Source: an uncultured Eubacterium sp.
Lineage (GTDB): Bacteria; Bacillota; Clostridia; Lachnospirales; Lachnospiraceae
Assembly: GCF_934295145.1 (NCBI RefSeq)
Contig: NZ_CAKRAS010000064.1
Span: forward strand, 1-15,333
Direction: 5' to 3'
DNA length: 15,333 nucleotides
Shown here: piece by piece, positions 7,305 to 15,333 of the stretch
Layout: each line of letters begins with the position of its first letter
How positions within the stretch are numbered: the first letter of the stretch is position 1
Notes under the pieces: model-generated
The model's database searches: none
What the model was told of the DNA's origin: nothing
What the model saw: only the letters and a program-made list of their open reading frames with translations
Program-made: the position numbers and the translations under genes

Positions 7305-7339
7305 TTTTAGTGGATGGACAAGGAGACGGAGGAAAAAGT

Positions 7340-8350
7340 ATGAGCGAAACAGTCCGCGTAGCAGTGGATGCCATGGGCGGTGACAACGCACCGGGAGAAA
7401 TCGTAAAAGGTGCGGTACAAGCTGTTCAGGCAGAGAAGGATATCAAGGTATTTCTGGTAGGTAGACAGGATGCTGTCAATGCTGAGCTTGCGAAATATAC
7501 TTATGATAAGGAAAAAATTGAAGTTGTGAATGCCGAGGAAGTCATTGAGATGGCAGAACCGCCGGTAAATGCAATTCGTAAGAAGAAGCAGTCATCTCTG
7601 GTAATCGGAATGAATATGATTAAGCATCAGGAAGCAGATGCCATTGTGACAGCAGGAAGTACTGGAGCAACGTTAGTTGGCGGCCAGGTACTGGTTGGCA
7701 GAATTAAAGGCATTGAGCGTCCACCGTTGGCACCTTTAGTTCCGACGGAAAAGGGAGTTTCACTTCTGATCGACTGTGGAGCGAATGTGGATGCACGTCC
7801 GTCACATCTGGTGCAATTTGCCCAGATTGGATCTATTTATATGGAAAACATTGTCGGAATCAAGAATCCGAGAGTGGCGATCCTGAATATCGGAGCAGAA
7901 GAGGAAAAGGGAAATCAGCTGGTAAAGGAGACTTTTCCATTGCTGAAAGAATGTCCTGGTATTAATTTTATCGGAAGTATTGAAGCACGCGAGATTCCGC
8001 ACGGTGGTGCAGACGTTATTGTCTGCGAAGCATTTGCAGGAAATATCGTACTGAAACTGTACGAAGGTGTAGCTGCAACTTTACTTTCTAAGGTAAAAGA
8101 AGGACTGATGTCATCTCTCCGGTCTAAAATTGGAGCACTTTTGATTAAACCTGCATTAAAACAGACGCTGAAGTCTTTTGATGCCTCCCAGTATGGTGGA
8201 GCGCCTCTGCTTGGACTGAACGGTCTGGTAGTCAAGACACATGGCAGTGCGAACGCGATTGATGTGAAGAATTCTATTCTTCAGTGTGTGACATTCAAGC
8301 AGCAGGATATTAATGGTAAGATCAAAGAGCATATTATTGTAGAAAAATAA
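7340..8350 (+). CDS. plsX: Phosphate acyltransferase PlsX
   Basis: PlsX converts acyl-ACP and inorganic phosphate into acyl-phosphate, the donor used by PlsY to acylate glycerol-3-phosphate in phospholipid synthesis. It is a peripheral membrane enzyme. The 336 residues equal the usual length. Family marks are VAVDAMGGDNAP (7-18), TAGSTGA (104-110), LLIDCGANVDARP (142-154) and ILNIGAEEEKGN (181-192). I place the start at ATG 7340 because the GGAGG-like site at 7328-7332 precedes it and MSETVRVAVDAMGG is the normal N-terminus. The in-frame ATG at 7310 would add ten residues and falls at the predicted transcription start. It is the first gene of the unit and lies 21 bases before acpP, its substrate carrier. 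Confidence 0.97.
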   Translation: MSETVRVAVDAMGGDNAPGEIVKGAVQAVQAEKDIKVFLVGRQDAVNAELAKYTYDKEKIEVVNAEEVIEMAEPPVNAIRKKKQSSLVIGMNMIKHQEADAIVTAGSTGATLVGGQVLVGRIKGIERPPLAPLVPTEKGVSLLIDCGANVDARPSHLVQFAQIGSIYMENIVGIKNPRVAILNIGAEEEKGNQLVKETFPLLKECPGINFIGSIEAREIPHGGADVIVCEAFAGNIVLKLYEGVAATLLSKVKEGLMSSLRSKIGALLIKPALKQTLKSFDASQYGGAPLLGLNGLVVKTHGSANAIDVKNSILQCVTFKQQDINGKIKEHIIVEK

Positions 8351-8371
8351 CAGGGAGGGAGGATTTGCATC

Positions 8372-8599
8372 ATGGAATTTGATAAAATTAAAAGTATCAT
8401 CAGTGAAGTGTTAAGCATCGATGCTGATGGTATTACAGAAGAGACTACTTTTGTAGACGATCTTGGAGCAGATTCCTTGGATATTTTCCAGATTATTATG
8501 GCAATCGAGGAAGAGTTTGAGATCGAGATTCCGACAGAAGAAGCAGAAAAAATCACAACTGTTGGCGATGCTGTAGAACAGATTAAAAAAGCATTGTAA
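8372..8599 (+). CDS. acpP: Acyl carrier protein
   Basis: A 75-residue acidic four-helix carrier that holds growing fatty acids on a 4'-phosphopantetheine arm. The attachment site is Ser35 in DDLGADSLD (residues 29-37), with the following helix IFQIIMAIEEEFEIEIP as expected. The ribosome site GGGAGGGAGGA lies just before the start, very strong, which fits the high demand for ACP. It sits directly after plsX, and PlsX uses acyl-ACP. A long hairpin follows 17 bases after the stop and may shape the level or stability of the ACP message compared with the downstream genes. Confidence 0.97.
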   Translation: MEFDKIKSIISEVLSIDADGITEETTFVDDLGADSLDIFQIIMAIEEEFEIEIPTEEAEKITTVGDAVEQIKKAL

Positions 8600-8616
8600 G
8601 AATCAGTATAACAAGA

Positions 8617-8661
8617 AAATGGATGCTGTTGCAGTGAGTATTTTTGCAGCAGCATCCATTT
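8617..8661 (+). promoter_or_regulatory. Long mRNA hairpin between acpP and rnc
   Basis: Bases 8617-8633 pair with 8645-8661 to form a 17-pair stem with one internal G-U pair and no bulge. The loop is 11 bases (8634-8644, GTGAGTATTTT). No U tract follows the right arm, so it does not look like a standard terminator. It ends about 14 bases before the ribosome site (ACAGGAGGG) of the RNase III gene. Long double-stranded leaders cut by RNase III are known for E. coli rnc autoregulation, so this is a candidate RNase III self-cleavage site. It could equally protect the 3' end of acpP mRNA. Confidence 0.6.
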
Positions 8662-8684
8662 GTGGATTAAACAGGAGGGAAAAA

Positions 8685-9377
8685 ATGGAACAAATCAAAG
8701 AATTTCAGGAAAAAATCGGTTATCAGTTTCATCAGGAAGGCTTGCTACGCCAGGCTCTGACGCACAGCTCTTATGCCAATGAGCATCGGATGAAGAAATT
8801 ATCTGACAATGAGCGTCTGGAATTTCTGGGTGATGCAGTACTGGAAATTGTAACCAGTGACTTTTTATATCATGAGCATACAGATGTGCCGGAGGGAGAA
8901 CTGACCCGTGTACGTGCGAGCATTGTATGTGAGCAGACACTGGCTTTTTGCACCAGAGCACTGAATCTGGGAGATTATCTTTTCCTTGGAAAAGGTGAGG
9001 ATCAGACCGGAGGAAGAAAGAGAAAATCAATTTTGTCAGATGCATTTGAGGCGATTATCGGAGCTATTTATCTGGATGGTGGTTTTGCTAATGCAAAAGA
9101 GTTTATTCATCGTTTTGTGCTGAATAATGTGGAGCATATGCAGCTCTTTTATGATAGCAAGACTATCCTGCAGGAGATCGTGCAGGGAGATGAGCATAGC
9201 GGAAAGCTGGAATACGTGCTGGTAGATGAGAGTGGACCGGATCACAACAAGAATTATACCGTGGAAGCCCGCATTGGAAATAAATGCTATGGCAGTGGTG
9301 AGGGACATACTAAGAAGGCGGCAGAACAGGAAGCTGCTTATCAGGCAATTCTGGAGCTGAGAAAGAAGGAAAAATAG
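8685..9377 (+). CDS. rnc: Ribonuclease III
   Basis: A double-strand-specific endoribonuclease that processes rRNA precursors and structured mRNAs, working as a dimer with Mg2+. The product is 230 residues. The N-terminal catalytic domain has the signature DNERLEFLGDA (residues 41-51) and a second acidic pair in SDAFEAIIGAIYLDGG (118-133). The C-terminal double-stranded RNA-binding domain (about 157-228) shows SKTILQEIVQ, GPDH and GEGHTKKAAEQEAA. I start at ATG 8685 after GGAGGG. The frame is open back to ATG 8619, but those 22 codons lie in the hairpin, have no ribosome site and do not resemble the family N-terminus. It is followed 75 bases later by smc, a gene order common in Firmicutes. Confidence 0.97.
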   Translation: MEQIKEFQEKIGYQFHQEGLLRQALTHSSYANEHRMKKLSDNERLEFLGDAVLEIVTSDFLYHEHTDVPEGELTRVRASIVCEQTLAFCTRALNLGDYLFLGKGEDQTGGRKRKSILSDAFEAIIGAIYLDGGFANAKEFIHRFVLNNVEHMQLFYDSKTILQEIVQGDEHSGKLEYVLVDESGPDHNKNYTVEARIGNKCYGSGEGHTKKAAEQEAAYQAILELRKKEK

Positions 9378-9452
9378 GAGATATCTTCAGCTTTAAAATT
9401 ATATGCAAATTTGCAGAAGTATGAAAGTATATAAGACGAAACGGAGGAATGT

Positions 9453-12400
9453 ATGTATCTTAAATCAATCGAGGTACACGGTTTTAAATCCTTTGCCAAT
9501 AAAATTATATTTGAATTTCATAACGGAATTACCGGTATCGTAGGTCCGAACGGAAGTGGAAAAAGTAACGTTGCGGATGCGGTGCGCTGGGTGCTTGGTG
9601 AGCAGAAGGTTAAGCAGCTGCGAAGTTCCAGCATGCAGGATGTGATTTTTGCCGGAACAGAGAATCGAAAACCGGTGAGTTTTGCTTATGTAGCGATTAC
9701 GCTGGATAACTCAGATCACAAGCTCCCCTTGGATTATAATGAAGTGACGGTGGCGCGCCGGGTGTATCGTTCTGGCGAGAGTGAATATCTGATCAACGGC
9801 ACACAGTGTCGTCTGAAGGACGTCAATGAACTTTTTTATGATACTGGTATTGGTAAAGAAGGATATTCTATCATCGGTCAGGGACAAATTGATAAAATCT
9901 TGAGTGGAAAACCGGAAGAACGTCGGGAATTGTTTGACGAGGCAGCTGGAATTGTAAAATTCAAGCGTAGAAAAGCAACGGCGTTGAAGAAATTAGAGGA
10001 TGAACAGCAGAATCTGGTGCGTGTCAACGATATTTTATCAGAGTTGGAACGTCAGGTAGGACCGCTTGAACGTCAGGCAGAGCATGCCAAAATTTACCTG
10101 AAGAAAAAAGAAGAATTGAAGGACTGTGACAGAAATCTGTTTTTGCTTGAGATGGACCGCATGAATGCTGAACTGCAGGAATTAGAGCAGAAATGTGGCA
10201 TTACGGAGCATCAGCAACAGGAAACGACACAGAATTTTGAAAAAGCAAAAGCCAGATACGAAGAACTGGAAGAAAATATTGCTAAGGCAGATGAGCGTAT
10301 CAGTGCACTGCAGCAACGTATGAATGAGACTGGTGTTTCCAAAGAAAAACTGGAAGGTCAGATTAACGTACTGCGGGAGCAGATCCATACGGCACAGCAG
10401 AATGAAGAACATGTGAAGAGTCGTATTGAGGCTCTGGACACAGATATAGAGCGTCAGCGCAAATCCGGAGCGGAATACAGCAGTCAGATGGAAACACTGG
10501 ACAAGGGGATTTGCGAGACAGAACAGCGAAAAGAGGCGCTGACAGAACAGCTGGAAACATTGCGAAAAGATACTGCTGCAATGGAACAGCAGATTGAGGA
10601 TGGAAATGCGGAAATAATGCGTCTGCTAAATGCCCGTGCATCAATGAAAGCAGAGCAGCAGCGTCTGAAAACTATGCAGGAGCAGGCTTCCATTCGCCGG
10701 GCACAGTTAAACAAAGAATTGCTGGAACAGAAAAGCGGAGGAAATGATGTCAGTGGGTTACTGCAAAAACAGGAAAAAGAGCTGGCAGAACTGAAAGAAA
10801 ATATCGCTTCCATGGAAGAGGAAAAGATTTCCATTGAGCAGAAGCGAAATAATTGGCGTCAGCAGTTTGAGGAATTGCGCGGAAAGATGGATCAGTGCAA
10901 AGAACAGTTCCATAAGGACAGCTCCAGGCTGGAATCTCTGCGTAATATTGCAGAGCGTTATGATGGTTATGGAAACAGTATTCGCCGCATCATGGAGCGC
11001 AAGGCAGACACACCGGGGATTCATGGTGTTATCGCGGATCTGATCAAGGTAGACAAGCGGTATGAGACTGCCATAGAGACTGCGCTGGGCGGAAGTATTC
11101 AAAATATCGTAACCGATAACGAGGATACGGCCCGTCAGATGATTGAATATCTGAAGAAAAATCGTTATGGTCGTGCCACATTTTTACCATTGACCAGTGT
11201 GTCTGCACCGGAACATGTTCCGGCGGAAAAAGCACTTGGTGAAACCGGTGTCATCGGAATTGCAAGCAGTCTGGTACACACGCAGCCGCAGTATGGAAAA
11301 GTGGCAGGATATCTGCTTGGCCGTGTGTTGGTAATGGACACCATTGAGCATGCAGTGGCAGTGGCGAGAAAGTTCCACTATTCTTTGCGTATCGTTACAC
11401 TGGAGGGTGAGTCCTTACAGCCGGGCGGTTCCATGACCGGTGGTGCGTTCCGTAACAACAGTAATCTGCTTGGCCGAAATCGTGAGATTGAAGTATTGGA
11501 AAAACAGATTGCAGAGTATCGGGAACAGGCCCAGGAAATCCGCAGCCGTATGGAAGATGTCAAGACGGCAAATGCGTTACTGAAAGACGATTATGAAGAA
11601 CTGCAAGTGAATCTGCAGCAGGCATATTTACATAAAAACACCCTGGAAATGGAGACCGGACACATTCGTGAGCAGCAGGAAAAGCAGGAAGCAACTTACG
11701 CCGGTATTCATGAGGAAATCGCAAAAATCGATGCGGATAAAATTGCATGGACTACGGAGCAGGGACAGATGGCAGAACAGATGCATCTGTCTGTGAACCA
11801 GGAAAAAGAGATTACAGAGCATAATAAGACATTTGCTCAGCGGGTGGAAAATAAAAATCTTGAGATTGAAAGTGTATCACAGGATTTGAATGATATTTTA
11901 CTTGAGATTGCACAAAAGCAGCAGCAGAAATCCTTCCAGCAGCAGAATATTCAGCGAATCGCGGAGGAAATTCGCCGTCTGGAACAGGAAAAAGAGCAGA
12001 TATTACACGACAGTGCAAACAGTGAATCTGTCATTGCAGAGCGGGAAGCCCAGATCAGACAGCTGCAAGAACAGTCAGAAGAGACCGTTCAGCAGAAAAC
12101 GGAACTAGATGAAAAGCTGACTGGTATTCGCAGTGAGAAAGAAGCAATGCTTGCAGAGCAGAAGAACTTCTTTACTCAGCGGGAGGAACTTTCCCGGATT
12201 ATGAGTGATCTGGATAAAGAGATGTTCCGATTAAATCAGCAGAAGGAAAAGACAGAAAATGCGCAGGAATCTTTAAGCAACTACATGTGGGAAGAGTACG
12301 AGATCACCTATCATGTGGTCAAAGAGCAGGAAGTTCCAGCAGAAGTAAGTGTATCTGATCTGAAGAAACAGATCGCAGAGATTCGAAATGAAATTCGTAA

Positions 12401-13022
12401 ACTTGGAAACGTCAATGTCAATGCCATTGAGGAGTACAAGAGTGTTTCGGAGCGATATGAATTCTTACACGCACAGCATGCGGATCTGGAAGAAGCAAAA
12501 GCGAGTCTGGAGAAGATCATTGCAGATCTGGATGAGGGCATGCGCAAGCAGTTTGCAGAGAAATTTGCTGATATTCAGACAGAGTTTGACAAAACATTTA
12601 AGGAACTGTTTGGCGGTGGAAAAGGTTCTCTGGAACTGACCGGGGAGGAAGAAACCAAGGATATTCTGGAATGTGGTATTAAGATCATTGCACAGCCGCC
12701 TGGAAAGAAACTGCAGAACATGATGCAACTTTCTGGTGGAGAGAAAGCACTAACTGCCATTGCACTGCTTTTTGCCATTCAGAACTTAAAACCTTCTCCG
12801 TTCTGTCTGCTGGATGAGATTGAGGCAGCGCTGGATGATTCCAACGTTGACCGTTTTGCAAATTATCTGCATAAGCTGACAAAAAATACACAGTTTATTG
12901 TCATTACCCATCGACGTGGAACTATGACAGCAGCAGACCGCCTGTATGGTATCACCATGCAGGAGAAAGGTGTATCTGCACTGGTTTCTGTAAACCTGAT
13001 TGAAAAAGAATTGGATGCGTAG
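9453..13022 (+). CDS. smc: Chromosome segregation protein SMC
   Basis: A condensin ATPase of 1189 residues, the normal size, that dimerises and organises the chromosome with ScpA and ScpB (not in this window). The N-terminal head has Walker A GPNGSGKSN (31-39) and the Q-loop region IIGQGQIDKIL. A long coiled coil, rich in Glu, Gln and Lys, runs over about 170-510. The hinge domain spans about 520-665, beginning GIHGVIADLI and ending PGGSMTGGA. A second coiled coil follows to about 1010. The C-terminal head has the signature LSGGEKA (1093-1099), Walker B CLLDEIEAALDDSN (1118-1131) and the H-loop VITHRRGTM. The start follows CGGAGGA. A 12-base palindrome (TGCAAATTTGCA, 9404-9415) lies in the 75-base gap from rnc; I assign it no function. 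Confidence 0.98.
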   Translation: MYLKSIEVHGFKSFANKIIFEFHNGITGIVGPNGSGKSNVADAVRWVLGEQKVKQLRSSSMQDVIFAGTENRKPVSFAYVAITLDNSDHKLPLDYNEVTVARRVYRSGESEYLINGTQCRLKDVNELFYDTGIGKEGYSIIGQGQIDKILSGKPEERRELFDEAAGIVKFKRRKATALKKLEDEQQNLVRVNDILSELERQVGPLERQAEHAKIYLKKKEELKDCDRNLFLLEMDRMNAELQELEQKCGITEHQQQETTQNFEKAKARYEELEENIAKADERISALQQRMNETGVSKEKLEGQINVLREQIHTAQQNEEHVKSRIEALDTDIERQRKSGAEYSSQMETLDKGICETEQRKEALTEQLETLRKDTAAMEQQIEDGNAEIMRLLNARASMKAEQQRLKTMQEQASIRRAQLNKELLEQKSGGNDVSGLLQKQEKELAELKENIASMEEEKISIEQKRNNWRQQFEELRGKMDQCKEQFHKDSSRLESLRNIAERYDGYGNSIRRIMERKADTPGIHGVIADLIKVDKRYETAIETALGGSIQNIVTDNEDTARQMIEYLKKNRYGRATFLPLTSVSAPEHVPAEKALGETGVIGIASSLVHTQPQYGKVAGYLLGRVLVMDTIEHAVAVARKFHYSLRIVTLEGESLQPGGSMTGGAFRNNSNLLGRNREIEVLEKQIAEYREQAQEIRSRMEDVKTANALLKDDYEELQVNLQQAYLHKNTLEMETGHIREQQEKQEATYAGIHEEIAKIDADKIAWTTEQGQMAEQMHLSVNQEKEITEHNKTFAQRVENKNLEIESVSQDLNDILLEIAQKQQQKSFQQQNIQRIAEEIRRLEQEKEQILHDSANSESVIAEREAQIRQLQEQSEETVQQKTELDEKLTGIRSEKEAMLAEQKNFFTQREELSRIMSDLDKEMFRLNQQKEKTENAQESLSNYMWEEYEITYHVVKEQEVPAEVSVSDLKKQIAEIRNEIRKLGNVNVNAIEEYKSVSERYEFLHAQHADLEEAKASLEKIIADLDEGMRKQFAEKFADIQTEFDKTFKELFGGGKGSLELTGEEETKDILECGIKIIAQPPGKKLQNMMQLSGGEKALTAIALLFAIQNLKPSPFCLLDEIEAALDDSNVDRFANYLHKLTKNTQFIVITHRRGTMTAADRLYGITMQEKGVSALVSVNLIEKELDA

Positions 13023-13040
13023 TAGGAAAGGAAGAATAGT

Positions 13041-13982
13041 ATGGCTGAAGAAAAAAAAGGTTTTTTTAAGCGTTTAGTAAGTGGATTAACCAAAACCCGC
13101 GACAATATTGTGTCTGGATTTGATTCCATTTTCAATGGTTTTTCCCATATCGACGATGATTTTTATGAGGAGTTGGAAGAAATCCTTGTCATGGGTGATA
13201 TCGGAATCCGTGCAACGGAAGAAATTATTGAAAATCTGAAACAGAAAGTAAAAGAAAATCATATCAAAGAACCGGCAGATTGCCGTGAATTGTTGATCAA
13301 CAGTATCAAAGAGCAGATGTATGTAGGCGATACTGCTTATCGTTTTGAAGAAGAAAAATCTGTCGTATTGGTGATCGGTGTCAATGGTGTCGGAAAGACA
13401 ACAACGATTGGAAAACTTGCCGGAAAATTGAAAAATCAGGGCAAGAAAGTAATTCTGGGTGCTGCCGATACATTCCGTGCAGCCGCAGGAGAGCAGCTGA
13501 CTGAGTGGGCAAACCGTGCCGGTGTAGAGATTGTAGGAGGACAGGAAGGATCTGATCCGGGATCTGTTGTATACGATGCTGTACAGGCAGCAAAAGCCCG
13601 TAAAGCAGATGTGTTACTCTGTGATACCGCAGGACGTCTGCACAACAAGAAAAATCTGATGGAAGAGTTGAAGAAAATCAATCGAATTCTGGAGAAAGAA
13701 TATCCGGAAGCATATCGTGAGACGTTGGTTGTATTGGATGCAACTACGGGACAGAATGCATTGGTGCAGGCTAAACAGTTCAGTGAAGCAGCTGAAATTA
13801 CAGGTATTGTTTTGACCAAGATGGATGGAACTGCCAAGGGTGGAATTGCGGTTGCAATTCATTCCGAACTGGGCATTCCGGTGAAATATATTGGTGTAGG
13901 AGAAAGCATCGATGATCTGCAGAAGTTTGACGCAGATCAGTTTGTAGATGCATTGTTCGAGAAGGAGGACGTAAATGAGTGA
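13041..13982 (+). CDS. ftsY: Signal recognition particle receptor FtsY
   Basis: The SRP-type GTPase that receives ribosome-nascent chains from Ffh-SRP at the membrane. It has 313 residues and the short form without the large acidic N-terminal domain of E. coli FtsY, as is usual in Firmicutes. The N-terminus begins with a basic amphipathic stretch (KKGFFKRLVSGLTKTR) likely to touch lipids, followed by the helical N domain. G-domain motifs are GVNGVGKT (113-120), DTFRAAA (143-149), DTAGR (195-199), TKMDG (259-263) and GVGE (286-289). It starts 18 bases after the smc stop, with AAAGGAAG as ribosome site. Its last eight bases overlap the start of the next gene, so the two are translationally close. 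Confidence 0.98.
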   Translation: MAEEKKGFFKRLVSGLTKTRDNIVSGFDSIFNGFSHIDDDFYEELEEILVMGDIGIRATEEIIENLKQKVKENHIKEPADCRELLINSIKEQMYVGDTAYRFEEEKSVVLVIGVNGVGKTTTIGKLAGKLKNQGKKVILGAADTFRAAAGEQLTEWANRAGVEIVGGQEGSDPGSVVYDAVQAAKARKADVLLCDTAGRLHNKKNLMEELKKINRILEKEYPEAYRETLVVLDATTGQNALVQAKQFSEAAEITGIVLTKMDGTAKGGIAVAIHSELGIPVKYIGVGESIDDLQKFDADQFVDALFEKEDVNE

Positions 13983-15195
13983 AATGCTGACACTGGATCG
14001 TTTTGAGGAAGCCAGTGAAATCGTTAAAAAAGTTACACAGGAGACAAAACTTGTATACAGCGAGTATCTGAGTGAGCAGACAGGAAATAAAGTATATCTG
14101 AAACCGGAAAACATGCAGTTTACCGGTGCATATAAAGTACGTGGTGCTTATTATAAAATCAGTACTTTGACAGAAGAAGAACGTCAGCGAGGTCTGATCA
14201 CCGCATCTGCGGGAAATCATGCACAGGGTGTAGCTTATGCCGCAAAACGTTATGGAGCAAAGGCAACTATTGTAATGCCGACCACAACTCCATTAATTAA
14301 AGTAAACCGTACCAAGAGTTATGGTGCAGAGGTTGTTCTGTATGGAGATGTTTATGATGAAGCTTGCGCAAAGGCATATGAACTGGCAGAAGAGCATGGT
14401 TATACTTTTATCCATCCGTTTGATGATCCCGCGGTTGCAACCGGTCAGGGAACGATTGCAATGGAAATTTTTCAGGAGCTTCCGCTGGTAGAGTATATTT
14501 TGGTTCCAATCGGTGGTGGCGGACTTGCAACTGGTGTATCCACACTGGCGAAACTGTTAAATCCAAAGATTAAAGTTATTGGTGTGGAGCCGGCTGGTGC
14601 AAATTGCATGCAGGCTTCTCTGGAAGCAGGAAAAGTAGTAACCTTACCGAAGGTAAATACCATTGCTGACGGTACAGCTGTAAAAACACCGGGAAGCAAT
14701 ATTTTCCCATACATTCAGGAAAATCTGGACGACATTATTACTGTTCAGGATGATGAGCTGATCGTAGCATTTCTTGATATGGTAGAAAACCATAAGATGA
14801 TCGTAGAAAATTCCGGGCTGCTGACAGTAGCAGCACTGAAACATATGAATGTGAAAGATAAGCGCGTGGTTTCTATCCTCAGTGGCGGAAATATGGACGT
14901 TATTACCATGTCATCTGTTGTACAGAAAGGTCTGATCCTGCGTGACCGCATCTTTACTGTATCCATTCAGCTTCCGGATAAACCGGGTGAGCTGTGCCGT
15001 GTTGCAGGTGTTATGGCCGGTGTACAGGCAAATGTGATCAAATTGGATCATAATCAGTTTGTATCATCCAATCGAAATGCAGCTGTTGAGATTCGAATCA
15101 CAATGGAAGCTTTTGGTACCGAGCATAAGAGACAGATCATTGCAGCACTTTGTGAAGCAGGTTATGATCCAAAACTAATTCAGGCAGTTCTGTAA
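13975..15195 (+). CDS. ilvA: Threonine ammonia-lyase (medium form, with ACT domain)
   Basis: A PLP enzyme that deaminates L-threonine (and L-serine) to 2-oxobutanoate, the first step to isoleucine or a fermentative route. It has 406 residues. The PLP lysine is Lys54 in TGAYKVRGA, followed by the SAGNHAQG loop (78-85), the glycine-rich phosphate loop GGGGLATG (180-187) and SGGN (303-306). Residues about 326-402 form an ACT-like domain (TVSIQLPDKPGEL...), a single C-terminal regulatory unit as in the roughly 400-residue form, so amino-acid allostery is likely. Whether it is biosynthetic (ilvA) or catabolic (tdcB) cannot be decided here. It overlaps ftsY by eight bases (ATGAGTGA), with the GGAGG site inside the end of ftsY. 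The last gene of the unit. Confidence 0.93.
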   Translation: MSEMLTLDRFEEASEIVKKVTQETKLVYSEYLSEQTGNKVYLKPENMQFTGAYKVRGAYYKISTLTEEERQRGLITASAGNHAQGVAYAAKRYGAKATIVMPTTTPLIKVNRTKSYGAEVVLYGDVYDEACAKAYELAEEHGYTFIHPFDDPAVATGQGTIAMEIFQELPLVEYILVPIGGGGLATGVSTLAKLLNPKIKVIGVEPAGANCMQASLEAGKVVTLPKVNTIADGTAVKTPGSNIFPYIQENLDDIITVQDDELIVAFLDMVENHKMIVENSGLLTVAALKHMNVKDKRVVSILSGGNMDVITMSSVVQKGLILRDRIFTVSIQLPDKPGELCRVAGVMAGVQANVIKLDHNQFVSSNRNAAVEIRITMEAFGTEHKRQIIAALCEAGYDPKLIQAVL

Positions 15196-15308
15196 ATTCT
15201 TGTTTAGGGTGGTTTGGAACAAGCAGAAACGAACTCCAACAAGAACCTGAAAAATTGAGACTATGAAGAAAAGTCTGTAAATAAGATTCTTCTATGATAA
15301 TACAAGGC

Positions 15309-15333
15309 GAAAAGTTCATCTATTGAGCTTTTC
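15309..15333 (+). terminator. Possible terminator hairpin cut by the window end
   Basis: GAAAAGTTCA (15309-15318) pairs with TGAGCTTTTC (15324-15333), ten pairs with one G-U pair, around the loop TCTAT. GGC precedes the left arm at 15306-15308, so the stem may continue past the window. It lies 113 bases after the ilvA stop and would be in the right place to end the plsX-ilvA unit. The T tract cannot be seen. Confidence 0.4.

Noticed and set aside
8619..8684. N-terminal extension of RNase III by 22 residues from ATG 8619.
   Set aside because: No ribosome site precedes it, the codons are the arms of the hairpin, and the strong GGAGGG site fits ATG 8685.
10182..12891. Numerous reverse-strand and alternate-frame open frames within smc.
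   Set aside because: They are shadows of the Glu/Gln/Lys-rich coiled-coil codons; none shows a domain or a ribosome site.
2..15206. The 14-base string TAAATTCTTGTTTA occurs at 2-15 and again at 15193-15206, both near the window edges, suggesting attachment-site direct repeats.
   Set aside because: In AT-rich DNA a shared 14-mer over 15 kb is expected about by chance. The second copy includes the ilvA stop codon, no integrase or tRNA is present, and the copies would bracket the core housekeeping operon.

Overview
The window looks like a chromosomal segment of a gut-type Clostridia, most likely Lachnospiraceae. The basis is the run plsX-acpP-rnc-smc-ftsY, which is standard in Firmicutes, strong GGAGG-type ribosome binding sites, moderate G+C in the core genes, and an ilvA-type gene attached to ftsY. 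All supported genes are on the + strand. The species cannot be fixed from sequence reading alone.

Region 1 (1-4572) is accessory defence DNA. It holds an unrecognised 446-residue gene followed 20 bases later by a complete type I restriction subunit gene, hsdR. The methylase (hsdM) and specificity (hsdS) genes are not in the window and may lie upstream of base 1. The first gene is much more AT-rich than the core: sampled 60-base lines have about 27-32% G+C, against about 45-60% in two lines sampled from smc.

Region 2 (4573-6364) is a patchwork. It contains a decayed 3' end of a small membrane-protein gene (probably DUF5684-like) with a frameshift in a T run, a nested inverted repeat, a small XRE/HTH regulator gene, and a coiled-coil-rich protein of unknown function. 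It ends in about 500 bases without a convincing gene, which carry a good intrinsic terminator and then a near-consensus promoter.

Region 3 (6365-7234) is a patatin-like serine lipase gene with its own extended -10 promoter.

Region 4 (7276-15195) is one tightly packed transcription unit: promoter, plsX, acpP, rnc, smc, ftsY, ilvA. PlsX and ACP serve phospholipid and fatty acid synthesis, RNase III processes double-stranded RNA, SMC compacts and segregates chromosomes, FtsY docks signal-recognition-particle cargo at the membrane, and the last gene encodes a PLP-dependent threonine ammonia-lyase with an ACT domain. A long hairpin in the acpP-rnc gap, just before the RNase III gene, is the most interesting regulatory structure. 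The most interesting candidate for undescribed biology is the unknown gene ahead of hsdR.
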